Below, one piece after another: positions 51,700 through 59,253 of a stretch of 64,000 bases of DNA. Numbering within the stretch: the stretch's first letter is position 1; each line of letters starts with the position of its first letter. Source of the DNA: Pseudomonas sp. B21-023 (lineage in GTDB: Bacteria; Pseudomonadota; Gammaproteobacteria; Pseudomonadales; Pseudomonadaceae); assembly GCF_024749165.1 (NCBI RefSeq), contig NZ_CP087190.1, forward strand, positions 4,995,501 to 5,059,500, read 5' to 3'. The translations under genes were made by a program, and so were the position numbers. The notes beneath the pieces are model-generated. The model had not been told where the DNA came from, did not search any database, and saw nothing but the letters and a program-made list of their open reading frames with translations.

Positions 51700-52668
51700 A
51701 TGCAACCCCAAACCTTCTACCGCGCGGTAGCTGATGACTTCAGCGCCGTCGACGAGATCATCAAGAAGCAGCTGACCTCGCGCGTGCCGCTGGTATCGAA
51801 GATCGGCGACTATATTACGTCCGCCGGCGGCAAACGCCTGCGCCCACTGCTGGTGCTGCTGTGCGGCAAGGCCCTGGGGCGCGAGGGCGACGACCTGCGC
51901 CTGCTGGCGGCGACCATCGAGTTCCTGCACACCGCCACCCTGCTGCACGACGACGTGGTCGACATGTCCGGCATGCGCCGTGGCCGCTCCACCGCCAATG
52001 CCCTGTGGGGCAACGCGCCGAGCGTGCTGGTGGGCGACTTCCTCTATTCGCGCTCGTTCGAAATGATGGTCGAGCTGGGCTCGATGCCGGTCATGCAGAT
52101 CCTCTCCAAGGCCACCCGGGTGATCGCCGAAGGTGAAGTGCTGCAGCTGTCGCGCGTGCGTGATGCCAGCACCACCGAGGAAATCTACATGGACGTCATC
52201 CGCGGCAAGACCGCGATGCTGTTCGAAGCCTCGACCCACAGTGCCGCGGCCCTGGCCGGCGCCACGGACGCGCAGCGCGAAGCCCTGCGCACCTTCGGCG
52301 ACCACCTGGGGGTGGCCTTCCAGCTGGTCGACGACCTGCTCGACTACAAGGGCGACTCCGAGACCCTGGGCAAGAACGTCGGTGACGACCTGGCCGAAGG
52401 CAAGCCGACCCTGCCGCTGATCTACACCATGCGCGAAGGTACCGCGGAGCAAGCCGCGCTGGTGCGCCAGGCGATCCAGAAGGGTGGCCTGGAGGACCTG
52501 GAGCAGATCCGCATCGCCGTCGAGGCGTCCGGCGCCCTGGACTACACCGCGCAGATGGCCCGCGACTACGTCGCCCGCGCCATTGCCTGCCTGGAAGTGC
52601 TGCCGGCCAGCGAGTACCGGGATGCACTGGTAGAGCTGAGCGAGTTTGCAGTAGCGCGTACGCACTGA
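51700..52668 (+). CDS. ispB: Polyprenyl diphosphate synthase for ubiquinone side chain
   Basis: A 322-residue trans-prenyltransferase that elongates farnesyl diphosphate. The first Asp-rich motif is LLHDDVVDMSGMRRG and the second is LVDDLLDYKGD. Pseudomonads make Q-9, so the product is probably the solanesyl chain. ATG at 51700 has GGAG at 51690; an ATG at 51688 lacks a site. Divergence from rplU-rpmA is conserved in gammaproteobacteria. Confidence 0.95.
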   Translation: MQPQTFYRAVADDFSAVDEIIKKQLTSRVPLVSKIGDYITSAGGKRLRPLLVLLCGKALGREGDDLRLLAATIEFLHTATLLHDDVVDMSGMRRGRSTANALWGNAPSVLVGDFLYSRSFEMMVELGSMPVMQILSKATRVIAEGEVLQLSRVRDASTTEEIYMDVIRGKTAMLFEASTHSAAALAGATDAQREALRTFGDHLGVAFQLVDDLLDYKGDSETLGKNVGDDLAEGKPTLPLIYTMREGTAEQAALVRQAIQKGGLEDLEQIRIAVEASGALDYTAQMARDYVARAIACLEVLPASEYRDALVELSEFAVARTH

Positions 52669-52684
52669 TACATCGCATCACCCC

Positions 52685-52750
52685 TATCGCGGGGCAAGCC
52701 CGCTCCCACGCCAGCACATCATGGCGTGGGAGCGGGCTTGCCCCGCGATG
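52685..52750. repeat. REP pair (inverted)
   Basis: Two REPs with perfect cores around a 20-nt spacer that itself contains GCGT-type complement, 16 bp after ispB. Confidence 0.9.
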
Positions 52751-52821
52751 CTTTTGTGCAGGAAATCACTAAACCCTATACAATGTGCGCCTTTACCCGC
52801 CTGTACTTGAAAGGAAAAGCC

Positions 52822-53163
52822 GTGAGCACTCTGCCACCCTGCCCCCAATGCAACTCCGAATACACCTATGAGGATGGCACCCAACTGATCTGCCCCGAAT
52901 GCGCCCACGAGTGGTCGGCCAACGGCGAAGCCGAAGCCGCCAGCGACGACGTGGTGAAAAAGGATTCGGTCGGCAACGTCCTGCAGGACGGCGACACCGT
53001 TACCGTGATCAAGGATCTCAAGGTCAAGGGTTCGTCCCTGGTGGTCAAGGTCGGCACCAAGGTCAAGAACATCCGTCTGTGCGACGGCGACCACGACATC
53101 GACTGCAAGATCGACGGTATCGGCGCGATGAAACTCAAGTCCGAGTTCGTGCGCAAGGTCTGA
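52822..53163 (+). CDS. Zinc-ribbon protein PhnA/YjdM
   Basis: A 113-residue protein with an N-terminal zinc ribbon (C7, C10, C24, C27: CPQC and CPEC) and a C-terminal SH3-like PhnA domain (VLQDGDTVTVIKDLKVKGSS). The GTG at 52822 follows AAGGAAAA; upstream frame comes from a REP. Despite the name, the family has no proven role in phosphonate use. Confidence 0.9.
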   Translation: MSTLPPCPQCNSEYTYEDGTQLICPECAHEWSANGEAEAASDDVVKKDSVGNVLQDGDTVTVIKDLKVKGSSLVVKVGTKVKNIRLCDGDHDIDCKIDGIGAMKLKSEFVRKV

Positions 53164-53233
53164 TCGCCTGCCCTTCGGGGCTGCCCAACGGGCGGCCCTG
53201 ACAGATCCTGCAACAGGATCGCCGGGACCATTC

Positions 53234-53247
53234 GGAAGAATTCTTCC
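53234..53247. promoter_or_regulatory. Perfect 14-bp palindrome upstream of the Fur site
   Basis: GGAAGAATTCTTCC is a perfect palindrome 22 bp before the Fur box and 67 bp before the small iron-linked gene. It could be a second operator; no binding protein can be named. Confidence 0.4.
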
Positions 53248-53269
53248 AATAGTCTCTTGCTATTTTGAT

Positions 53270-53288
53270 AACAAGAATTATTCTCATT
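53270..53288. promoter_or_regulatory. Fur box
   Basis: The reverse strand reads AATGAGAATAATTCTTGTT, matching a palindromic Pseudomonas Fur box at 17 of 19 positions, the best match in the window. It lies 26 bp before the ATG of the small gene downstream and would block its promoter under iron-replete conditions. Confidence 0.75.
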
Positions 53289-53314
53289 GGAACCGCTATC
53301 CAAGGAGAGTAGCC

Positions 53315-53560
53315 ATGACCTATCTGATCGACGCCTGGCTCGACCGCCCCCACCCTTACCTGCGTATCCTGCATCGCGAGACTGGCGAAGTCTGCGCCGT
53401 GCTCGAGGAAGACGCGCTCGATGAACTGCGCGACCAGGGCGACCTGGACCTCATGGGGCTGAATTCGAGTGAGCCAGGAGTGCTCAAGGAACTGGTGAGG
53501 AACCTGTTCCTGTTTTGCTATGCGCGGGCATTGCGCCCGGGGGGAACGGATTGGAACTGA
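53315..53560 (+). CDS. Small conserved protein, iron-regulated (PA4570-like)
   Basis: An 81-residue acidic protein (MTYLIDAWLDRPHPYLRILHRETG, then EEDALDELRDQGDLDLMGLN) with AAGGAGAG before the ATG. I recall PA4570 of P. aeruginosa as an iron-starvation-induced protein with this sequence type next to the ispB/rplU region. The strong Fur box just upstream supports that identity. The function is unknown. No signal peptide or metal motif is visible. Confidence 0.8.
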   Translation: MTYLIDAWLDRPHPYLRILHRETGEVCAVLEEDALDELRDQGDLDLMGLNSSEPGVLKELVRNLFLFCYARALRPGGTDWN

Positions 53561-53578
53561 ATTTAGCAGGCCTGCCCC

Positions 53579-53664
53579 CATCGCCGGCAAGCCGGCTCCC
53601 ACACTGATCGCAACGACCTAAGGTCTTGTGCTGTTCCTGTGGAAGCGGGCTTGCCCGCGAATGG
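53579..53664. repeat. REP pair, variant
   Basis: CATCGCCGGCAAGCCGGCTCCCAC and an inverted TGTGGAAGCGGGCTTGCCCGCGAATG, with a 35-nt spacer, between convergent genes. Confidence 0.75.
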
Positions 53665-53687
53665 GCCGCAAAGCGGCCCCGAAGGTA

Positions 53688-54305
53688 TTACAGAACGTCG
53701 AGCAGCTCGACGTCGAACACCAGGGTGCTGTGCGGCGGGATGCTGCCGACGCCCTGGGCGCCGTAGGCCAGTTCGCTCGGCACGTACAGGCGCCATTTGC
53801 TGCCGGCGTTCATCAGTTGCAGGGCCTCGGTCCAGCCGGCAATCACGCCGCCAACCGGGAATTCGGCAGGCTGGCCACGATCGTAGGAGCTGTCGAACAC
53901 GGTGCCGTCGATCAGGGTGCCGTGGTAGTGAGTACGCACGTTGTCTTCGCGGGACGGCTTGGCGCCGTCGCCTGCGGTCAGCACTTCGTACTGCAGGCCC
54001 GAGGCCAGGGTCACGATGCCTTCACGCTTGGCGTTGTCAGCCAGGAATTCCTTGCCGGCGGCAGCGGCGGCTTCGGCCTTGGCAGCAGCTTCGGCCTGCA
54101 TCACTTCACGGATGACCTTGAAGGCCGCCGACAGGTCTTCTTCGCTGACACGGCTGTCGGTGCCGTTGAAGGCGTCGGTCAGGCCGGCGACGATGGCGTC
54201 CAGGTTGACGCCCGGTGGCGGGTTGTCGCGCAGCTGGCCACCCAGCTGACGGCCGATGCCGTAGCTGACGCGGGATTCGTCGGTGGACAGGATGAGTTCG
54301 GACAT
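53688..54305 (-). CDS. fklB: FKBP-type peptidyl-prolyl cis-trans isomerase
   Basis: A 205-residue FklB-like isomerase with an N-terminal helical dimerisation domain (about 1-100, SYGIGRQLGGQL) and a C-terminal FKBP domain (DNVRTHYHGTLIDGTVFDSSYDRG, VIAGWTEALQLM, IPPHSTLVFDVELL). There is no signal peptide, so it is cytoplasmic, closer to FklB than to FkpA. The ATG at 54305 gives the family N-terminus. Confidence 0.9.
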   Translation of the reverse strand: MSELILSTDESRVSYGIGRQLGGQLRDNPPPGVNLDAIVAGLTDAFNGTDSRVSEEDLSAAFKVIREVMQAEAAAKAEAAAAAGKEFLADNAKREGIVTLASGLQYEVLTAGDGAKPSREDNVRTHYHGTLIDGTVFDSSYDRGQPAEFPVGGVIAGWTEALQLMNAGSKWRLYVPSELAYGAQGVGSIPPHSTLVFDVELLDVL

Positions 54306-54390
54306 TGGCGTGCTCCGCTTGAGGGCGCACTGCATCCGCGCCCTGATGAAAAGGGCGAGCAGCCTAGCACACTGGCGCCGCGCGAAGCAG

Positions 54391-54696
54391 CTACCAGGCC
54401 GAACGCTGGGAAATCGGGACTTTGAGGTCTTCTTCCGGGTGCGTGCCCATGCCGCACATCTCGTCCTGCACGGACCAGTGCACCAGGTTCAGCGACAGCA
54501 GGGGGATCGATTGCAGAAGCAGGCGCGCATCCTCGACCGAATGCACGCGCAAGCGTTGACCACGCGGGTCGTCGAGTGGGTGGGCGCGGCCCTTGACCCG
54601 GGCCTCGAGCAGGTAATCACCGCCTTCGATGGCGATCAGGTTGAGTTCGTCGACATGGCCAGCCCTGGCCTCGGTATTGAGCTGATGCAGGTTCAT
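54391..54696 (-). CDS. Small DUF6482-like protein
   Basis: A 101-residue protein (MNLHQLNTEARAGHVDELNL, AIEGGDYLLEARVKG, LVHWSVQDEMCGM) resembling the DUF6482 group of Pseudomonas proteins as I remember it. The function is unknown. The start at 54696 was preferred over one at 54771 that would add a non-conserved leader. It stands alone between fklB and yqhA. Confidence 0.7.
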   Translation of the reverse strand: MNLHQLNTEARAGHVDELNLIAIEGGDYLLEARVKGRAHPLDDPRGQRLRVHSVEDARLLLQSIPLLSLNLVHWSVQDEMCGMGTHPEEDLKVPISQRSAW

Positions 54697-54790
54697 GGGC
54701 GCACCTCGCTGCGGGAACCACGCATGAGTGCTCATTTTTTGTACAGACCTGCTAAAAGTACAAGCCACCATCCGTCAGGAGCTGAAAAGC

Positions 54791-54811
54791 ATCGCGGGAC
54801 TAGCCCGCGAT
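54791..54811. terminator. Hairpin after yqhA
   Basis: ATCGCGGG/CCCGCGAT perfect 8-bp stem with a 5-nt loop, 12 bp beyond the yqhA stop. REP-like core without the rest of the element. Confidence 0.5.
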
Positions 54812-54823
54812 GAGAGCAGACGA

Positions 54824-55312
54824 TCAGTGCTTGGTGATGCGATCCAGGTAACCCATGACGAATGCCGAAATGACGAAGGTCATGTGGATGATCACATACC
54901 ACATCAGGTAGTCGGTGGAGATGTTCTGCGCATCCATGAACACCCGCAGCAGGTGGATCGAGGAAATGGCGACAATCGACGCGGCGACCTTCATCTTCAA
55001 CGACGAGGAATCCATCTTGCCCAGCCAGTTGAGCTTTTCCTTGCTCTCGTCAATGTCCAGCTGCGAGACGAAGTTCTCGTAGCCGGAGATCATCACCATT
55101 ACCAGCAGGCCGCCAACCAGCGACATGTCGATCAGTGACAGGATCACCAGGATCAGGTCGGCTTCGGCGAGGGTGAAGACATTGGGCAGGACATGGATGA
55201 TTTCCTGGAAGAACTTCAAGGCCAGTGCCAGCAGGCCCAGCGAGAGGCCGAAGTAGATCGGGGCGAGCAGCCAACGCGAGGCATACATCGCGTTTTCGAG
55301 GATACGTTCCAT
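54824..55312 (-). CDS. yqhA: UPF0114 membrane protein YqhA
   Basis: A 162-residue inner-membrane protein starting MERILENAMYASRWLLAPIYFGLSLGLLALALKFFQEI (landmark for helix 1) with four hydrophobic helices and the conserved LVGGLLVMVMISGYENFVS. Function unknown (UPF0114/TIGR00645). The ATG at 55312 is canonical. Confidence 0.92.
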   Translation of the reverse strand: MERILENAMYASRWLLAPIYFGLSLGLLALALKFFQEIIHVLPNVFTLAEADLILVILSLIDMSLVGGLLVMVMISGYENFVSQLDIDESKEKLNWLGKMDSSSLKMKVAASIVAISSIHLLRVFMDAQNISTDYLMWYVIIHMTFVISAFVMGYLDRITKH

Positions 55313-55378
55313 GGACAGTAGGGGACTCGTGAGGTGACTGGAAAAGCGAGCGCGAGTATATCCAGCCACCTGTGACAG

Positions 55379-55406
55379 CAAAAGCCTGCGGTCAGTTGCC
55401 GCAGGC
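55379..55406 (-). terminator. Terminator for the minus-strand gene at 55493
   Basis: GCCTGCGG/CCGCAGGC stem with a 7-nt loop, followed on the minus strand by TTTTGCTG. Confidence 0.65.
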
Positions 55407-55426
55407 CCGATACATCCTCGATACCC

Positions 55427-55482
55427 TATCGCCGGCAAGCCGGCTCACACAGGTCAAGTGTGTGGCAGCTTGCGGGCAATGA
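55427..55482. repeat. Degenerate REP pair
   Basis: TATCGCCGGCAAGCCGGCTC and an inverted, diverged partner (TGTGTGGCAGCTTGCGGGCAATGA) around an 8-nt spacer. Confidence 0.65.
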
Positions 55483-55492
55483 GATCATTGGA

Positions 55493-55831
55493 TCAGGTTT
55501 CGGGATGGAACTGATAATCCCCAAGGTTCCGGCAACGTTCACCATTGATCCGACGCAACTGCGCCTGCAGGTGCAGGCACCAGATCTGCGGATCTTCAGC
55601 GACCTGATAGCCATGAAGGGTAAGGCTGTCGACGATGGCGTTCATCACCGATTCGGCCACCATCGGCCCATGGAATGGGCCTTGGGCCTTGATCGCCGAG
55701 GGTTGTTCACCGGCCATGCCGGCGGCGAACAGCAAGGTCCACATGCCATTGTCCCCGGCCAGCGGACGGATGCTGCATTCGATGCGGGTCACCAGGCCCA
55801 GGCACTGGCGGGTGAGGCTGAGGTTGCGCAT
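55493..55831 (-). CDS. Conserved hypothetical protein
   Basis: A 112-residue soluble protein (MRNLSLTRQCLGLVTRIECSIRPLAGD, ending RRINGERCRNLGDYQFHPET) with four cysteines. I do not recognise the family. The ending NGERCRNLG and the coding character (regular amino-acid composition, clear terminator downstream) support a real gene. It lies between yqhA and the Lon-like protease without an evident operon. Confidence 0.65.
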   Translation of the reverse strand: MRNLSLTRQCLGLVTRIECSIRPLAGDNGMWTLLFAAGMAGEQPSAIKAQGPFHGPMVAESVMNAIVDSLTLHGYQVAEDPQIWCLHLQAQLRRINGERCRNLGDYQFHPET

Positions 55832-55994
55832 GGCGGCGTCCCCTCTGTAAAGCCCTGTTCAGCCTGAAACCATCAGGCTGTTTCCATCCTGAACCCTGAC
55901 AACGTCCTTAAGTTCCACTGTAGCCGAGCCGAGGCGAAAGTTGGAAAACTGGCGCTGAACGGTAGCACTTAGCCTCCAGCGCCAGTTTATTGAC

Positions 55995-58433
55995 TTAAGC
56001 GGGCTTGGCCTGGGCGATGACCTCCTCCAGGCGCTCTTTCTCGGCTTCCTTGATTTCTTCTTCGCTGATCATTTCGGCAATCACCCGCAAGCGCTCGACC
56101 ACTCGGGCGTTGACACTGCCCTCGGCGAACTCGCCCTTGTCATCCATCTCACCAGCCTCCTCGCCAACCAGCAGGCTCAAGGCTTCGTCGGCCTGGCTTA
56201 CGGCATAGACATGGAAGCGACCGGCCTCGACCGCCTGCACCACCCGCTCATCGAGCATCAGCGTAGCGACGTTGGCACGCGGGATGATCACCCCTTGCTC
56301 ACCGGTCAGGCCACGGGCTTCGCAAAGACGGAAGAAGCCTTCGATCTTCTCGTTGACCCCACCGACCGCCTGCACCTCGCCAAACTGGTTGATCGAACCG
56401 GTAATGGCGAAACACTGCTTGAGCGGGGTGCGCGACAACGCCGAGATCAGCGTGCACGCCTCCCCCAGCGAGGCGCTGTCACCATCGACGTAGCCGTAGG
56501 ACTGCTCCAACGCGATGCTCGCCGAGATCGCCAAGGGGAATTCCTGGGCATAGCGGCTGCCCAGGTAGCCGGTGAGGATCATCACACCCTTGGAGTGGAT
56601 CGGCTGCCCCAGGTTGACCTCGCGCTCGATGTCGACGATGCCGCTGCCGCCCGGGTAGACGGTGGCAGAGATGCGCGCCGGCATGCCGAACGCCGAATCT
56701 CCGACCTCGAGCACGGTCAAGCCGTTGCACTTGCCGATTGCCGCGCCTTCGGTGTCGATCAGGATGATCCCGGCGAGCATGTCGTCGAGCACCCGCTGCG
56801 ACACCCGTCCGGTGCGCTGGGCCTTGGCCTTGAGGGCCCGCTCGATGTGGCCGGCGTCGGTCATGCTCTCGCTGGCCAGCTGGCGGATGAAGTCGGCCTC
56901 GCTGACCAGCTGGAACAGGTCGCCGATACGCGCCGACAAGCGCGACTGGTTCTCGGCCAGGCGAGCGCTGTAGGTGGCCAGGCGTGCCACCGCATCGCTG
57001 GTCAGCGGCGCCATGCCTTCCTCGTTGGTGCGGGTGCGCAGCAACTGGGCGAACTGCTCCAGGTTCTCGTCGACCATGGGCATGTCTTCATCGAAGTCCA
57101 CCAGCACCCGGAACATCTCCTGGAAATCCGGGTCATGGTCCTGCAGCGCGTAGTACAGCTGGCGCGAGCCGATGATCACCAGCTTGACGCTGAGCGGGAT
57201 CACCTGCGGCGTCAGGCTCACGGTGGCGACACGGCCCAGTTCACCCAGCGGCGACTCCATCTTCAGTTTGCGCGACTGCAAGGCACGCTTGAGCGCGTCC
57301 CAGACAAAGGGCTCGCCGAGCATCTTCTCGGCTTCAAGAATCAGGAAGCCGCCATTGGCGCGGTGCAACGCACCGGCGCGAAGCTGGCGATAGGAGGTGT
57401 ACAGCGCCCCCTGGTCGGTGCTGTATTCGATGCGACCGAACAGGTTGTCGTAGGTCGGATGCGGCTCGAACACCACCGGAGCTCCACCTTTGCCCGGGTG
57501 GCCGACCACCAGGTTGGGCGCGTACTGCTCCTCGAGCATCTTGCGCGCCACCGCGTCGGTCTTGCTGTCATCGACCAGTTGCTCGACCACGGTGCGCAGC
57601 AGGTTCAATTGCAGCGATTGCAGGTAGGCGCACACCGCGGCGTTTTCCGCGTACTTTTCCGACAGCGGCGCCAGCAGCGGCTGCAGGGCGAGGGTGATGG
57701 TCTCCTCGTTGAGCTGGCGCAACTGGTTGTTCGATTCACGTTTCCATTGCGGCAGGCTGGAGAGTTCTTCGTTCAGGCGCTCCTCGAGCTCGGCAATGTC
57801 TTCGTGGAAGCGCTCGCGCAACTCCTCAGGCAGTTGGGCAAATTCGGCTTCGTCCAGCGCCTTGCCATCGGCCATGGGGGTAAAGGCGACATTGCTGCTG
57901 TCGCGGTACAGCGCCACGTCCTTCTCCAGCGAGGCACGCTCGATCACGTCCAGCGCCCGGTCATAGCGCTGGTTGAAGGCGCGGTCGATGGCGCTCTTCT
58001 TCTGCTGGTAGGAAGGGTGCTCGAACACCGCCGGGAACGTGGCCAACAGGTTGTCGATCAGGCCGTTCATGTCGGCGAGGAACGCCTGGGCGCTGCCAGC
58101 CGGAAGTTCCAGCGCGCGTGGCTCGCGGGAGTCCTCGAAGTTGTTGACGTACAGCCAGTCGGCCGGGGTGTGCTGGCGCTTGCCCTCGGCCTTGAGGTAA
58201 CGCTTGACGAAGGAGAACCGGCCCGTGCCGGGCTCGCCCATCACATACACGTTGTAACCGGGGCGCGGCATCGCCACGCCGAACTGCAGGGCCTCGACGG
58301 CACGCTCCTGGCCCAGCACACCACGAAACGGCTCCAGATCGTCGGTATTGGAAAAAGCAAACTGTTCAGCGGAGAAACGCCGGGTCAGGGCTTCTGGCGC
58401 GAGACGCAGGCGCGAGGCGACAGGATCGGGCAT
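55995..58433 (-). CDS. Lon-like ATP-dependent protease (LonC/YcbZ type, AsrA-like)
   Basis: An 812-residue protease. The AAA part (VLGQERAVEALQFGVAMPRPGYNVYVMGEPGTGRFS, about 40-75) has a P-loop of the GEPGTGR form, with a lengthy coiled-coil insertion at about 180-270. The C-terminal Lon protease domain contains the catalytic Ser in VDGDSASLGE and the Lys in GGVNEKIEGF, spaced as in Lon. It lacks the N-terminal LAN domain of LonA. A related P. aeruginosa protein, AsrA, is heat-shock linked. It is transcribed alone. Confidence 0.92.
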   Translation of the reverse strand: MPDPVASRLRLAPEALTRRFSAEQFAFSNTDDLEPFRGVLGQERAVEALQFGVAMPRPGYNVYVMGEPGTGRFSFVKRYLKAEGKRQHTPADWLYVNNFEDSREPRALELPAGSAQAFLADMNGLIDNLLATFPAVFEHPSYQQKKSAIDRAFNQRYDRALDVIERASLEKDVALYRDSSNVAFTPMADGKALDEAEFAQLPEELRERFHEDIAELEERLNEELSSLPQWKRESNNQLRQLNEETITLALQPLLAPLSEKYAENAAVCAYLQSLQLNLLRTVVEQLVDDSKTDAVARKMLEEQYAPNLVVGHPGKGGAPVVFEPHPTYDNLFGRIEYSTDQGALYTSYRQLRAGALHRANGGFLILEAEKMLGEPFVWDALKRALQSRKLKMESPLGELGRVATVSLTPQVIPLSVKLVIIGSRQLYYALQDHDPDFQEMFRVLVDFDEDMPMVDENLEQFAQLLRTRTNEEGMAPLTSDAVARLATYSARLAENQSRLSARIGDLFQLVSEADFIRQLASESMTDAGHIERALKAKAQRTGRVSQRVLDDMLAGIILIDTEGAAIGKCNGLTVLEVGDSAFGMPARISATVYPGGSGIVDIEREVNLGQPIHSKGVMILTGYLGSRYAQEFPLAISASIALEQSYGYVDGDSASLGEACTLISALSRTPLKQCFAITGSINQFGEVQAVGGVNEKIEGFFRLCEARGLTGEQGVIIPRANVATLMLDERVVQAVEAGRFHVYAVSQADEALSLLVGEEAGEMDDKGEFAEGSVNARVVERLRVIAEMISEEEIKEAEKERLEEVIAQAKPA

Positions 58434-58687
58434 TGGGTTTCCTTACTTCGGCGGGGCGGATGAAAGGCATTCTGGCGCTGCCAGCGCGCAGCGGCAAGGC
58501 TCCGTGGGACTTTATGTCACAGCCCAAGCCAGGCAATCACGCAAGCAATTTTTCGCAATAAACAACGCAACCTTTGGATCGTGCCTAAACTCCAAGCTGC
58601 GCAGGGGGATGGAAATCCTCCCGCCCTGGCAACCGCGTTGCCAGAACCCTGACCATTGGTACGTCACTTGAGAAAGAGAACAACGCT

Positions 58688-59176
58688 ATGAAACGGATTC
58701 TTCTGGGTACTCTGTTCGCCGCTGTCTCGATCAACGCCATGGCCGAAGCGCCAGGCGGCCCGAACTGCGGCTGGGGCAACCTGCTGTTCGAGGGCCAGCG
58801 CGGCACACCGGCCCACTTCCTGGCCTCCACCACCAACGGCACCTCCGGCAACGCAACCTTCGGCATGACCTCGGGCACCAACGGCTGCTCGACCAAGGCC
58901 GCACTCACCTATGGCGGCAAATCCTGGTTCGCCATGAACGGCATGATGAACGAGCTCTCCGAAGACATGGCCCAGGGCCAGGGCGAAGCCCTGACTACCT
59001 ACGCCGTGGTCCTCGGTGTGGCGCCTGAAGACCGCGCGCATTTTGCCGCCGTCACCCACGAGCACTTCCAGCAGATCTTCAGCAGCGCCGACGTGACTGC
59101 CGAGACTGTCCACTCCAACACCCTGGCGGTGCTCAAGAGCGATCCGCAACTGGCCAAGTACGCCACCGAGGCCTGA
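58688..59176 (+). CDS. Secreted DUF3015 protein
   Basis: A 162-residue protein with a signal peptide (MKRILLGTLFAAVSINAMA) and the DUF3015 features: GGPNCGWGNLLFEGQRG and FGMTSGTNGCS with two conserved cysteines. Periplasmic or outer-membrane-associated; function unknown. A perfect palindromic terminator follows. Confidence 0.88.
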   Translation: MKRILLGTLFAAVSINAMAEAPGGPNCGWGNLLFEGQRGTPAHFLASTTNGTSGNATFGMTSGTNGCSTKAALTYGGKSWFAMNGMMNELSEDMAQGQGEALTTYAVVLGVAPEDRAHFAAVTHEHFQQIFSSADVTAETVHSNTLAVLKSDPQLAKYATEA

Positions 59177-59187
59177 GTACCACGCCT

Positions 59188-59212
59188 CCCGCCCCGGTAC
59201 CGGGGCGGGTTT
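59188..59212 (+). terminator. Palindromic terminator after the DUF3015 gene
   Basis: CCCGCCCC-GGTACC-GGGGCGGG, a 22-bp perfect palindrome followed by TTT, 12 bp after the stop. Confidence 0.75.
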
Positions 59213-59253
59213 GGCGCTTCACCTTCGGCATCATCAGGATGTAGTTGCCCGAC

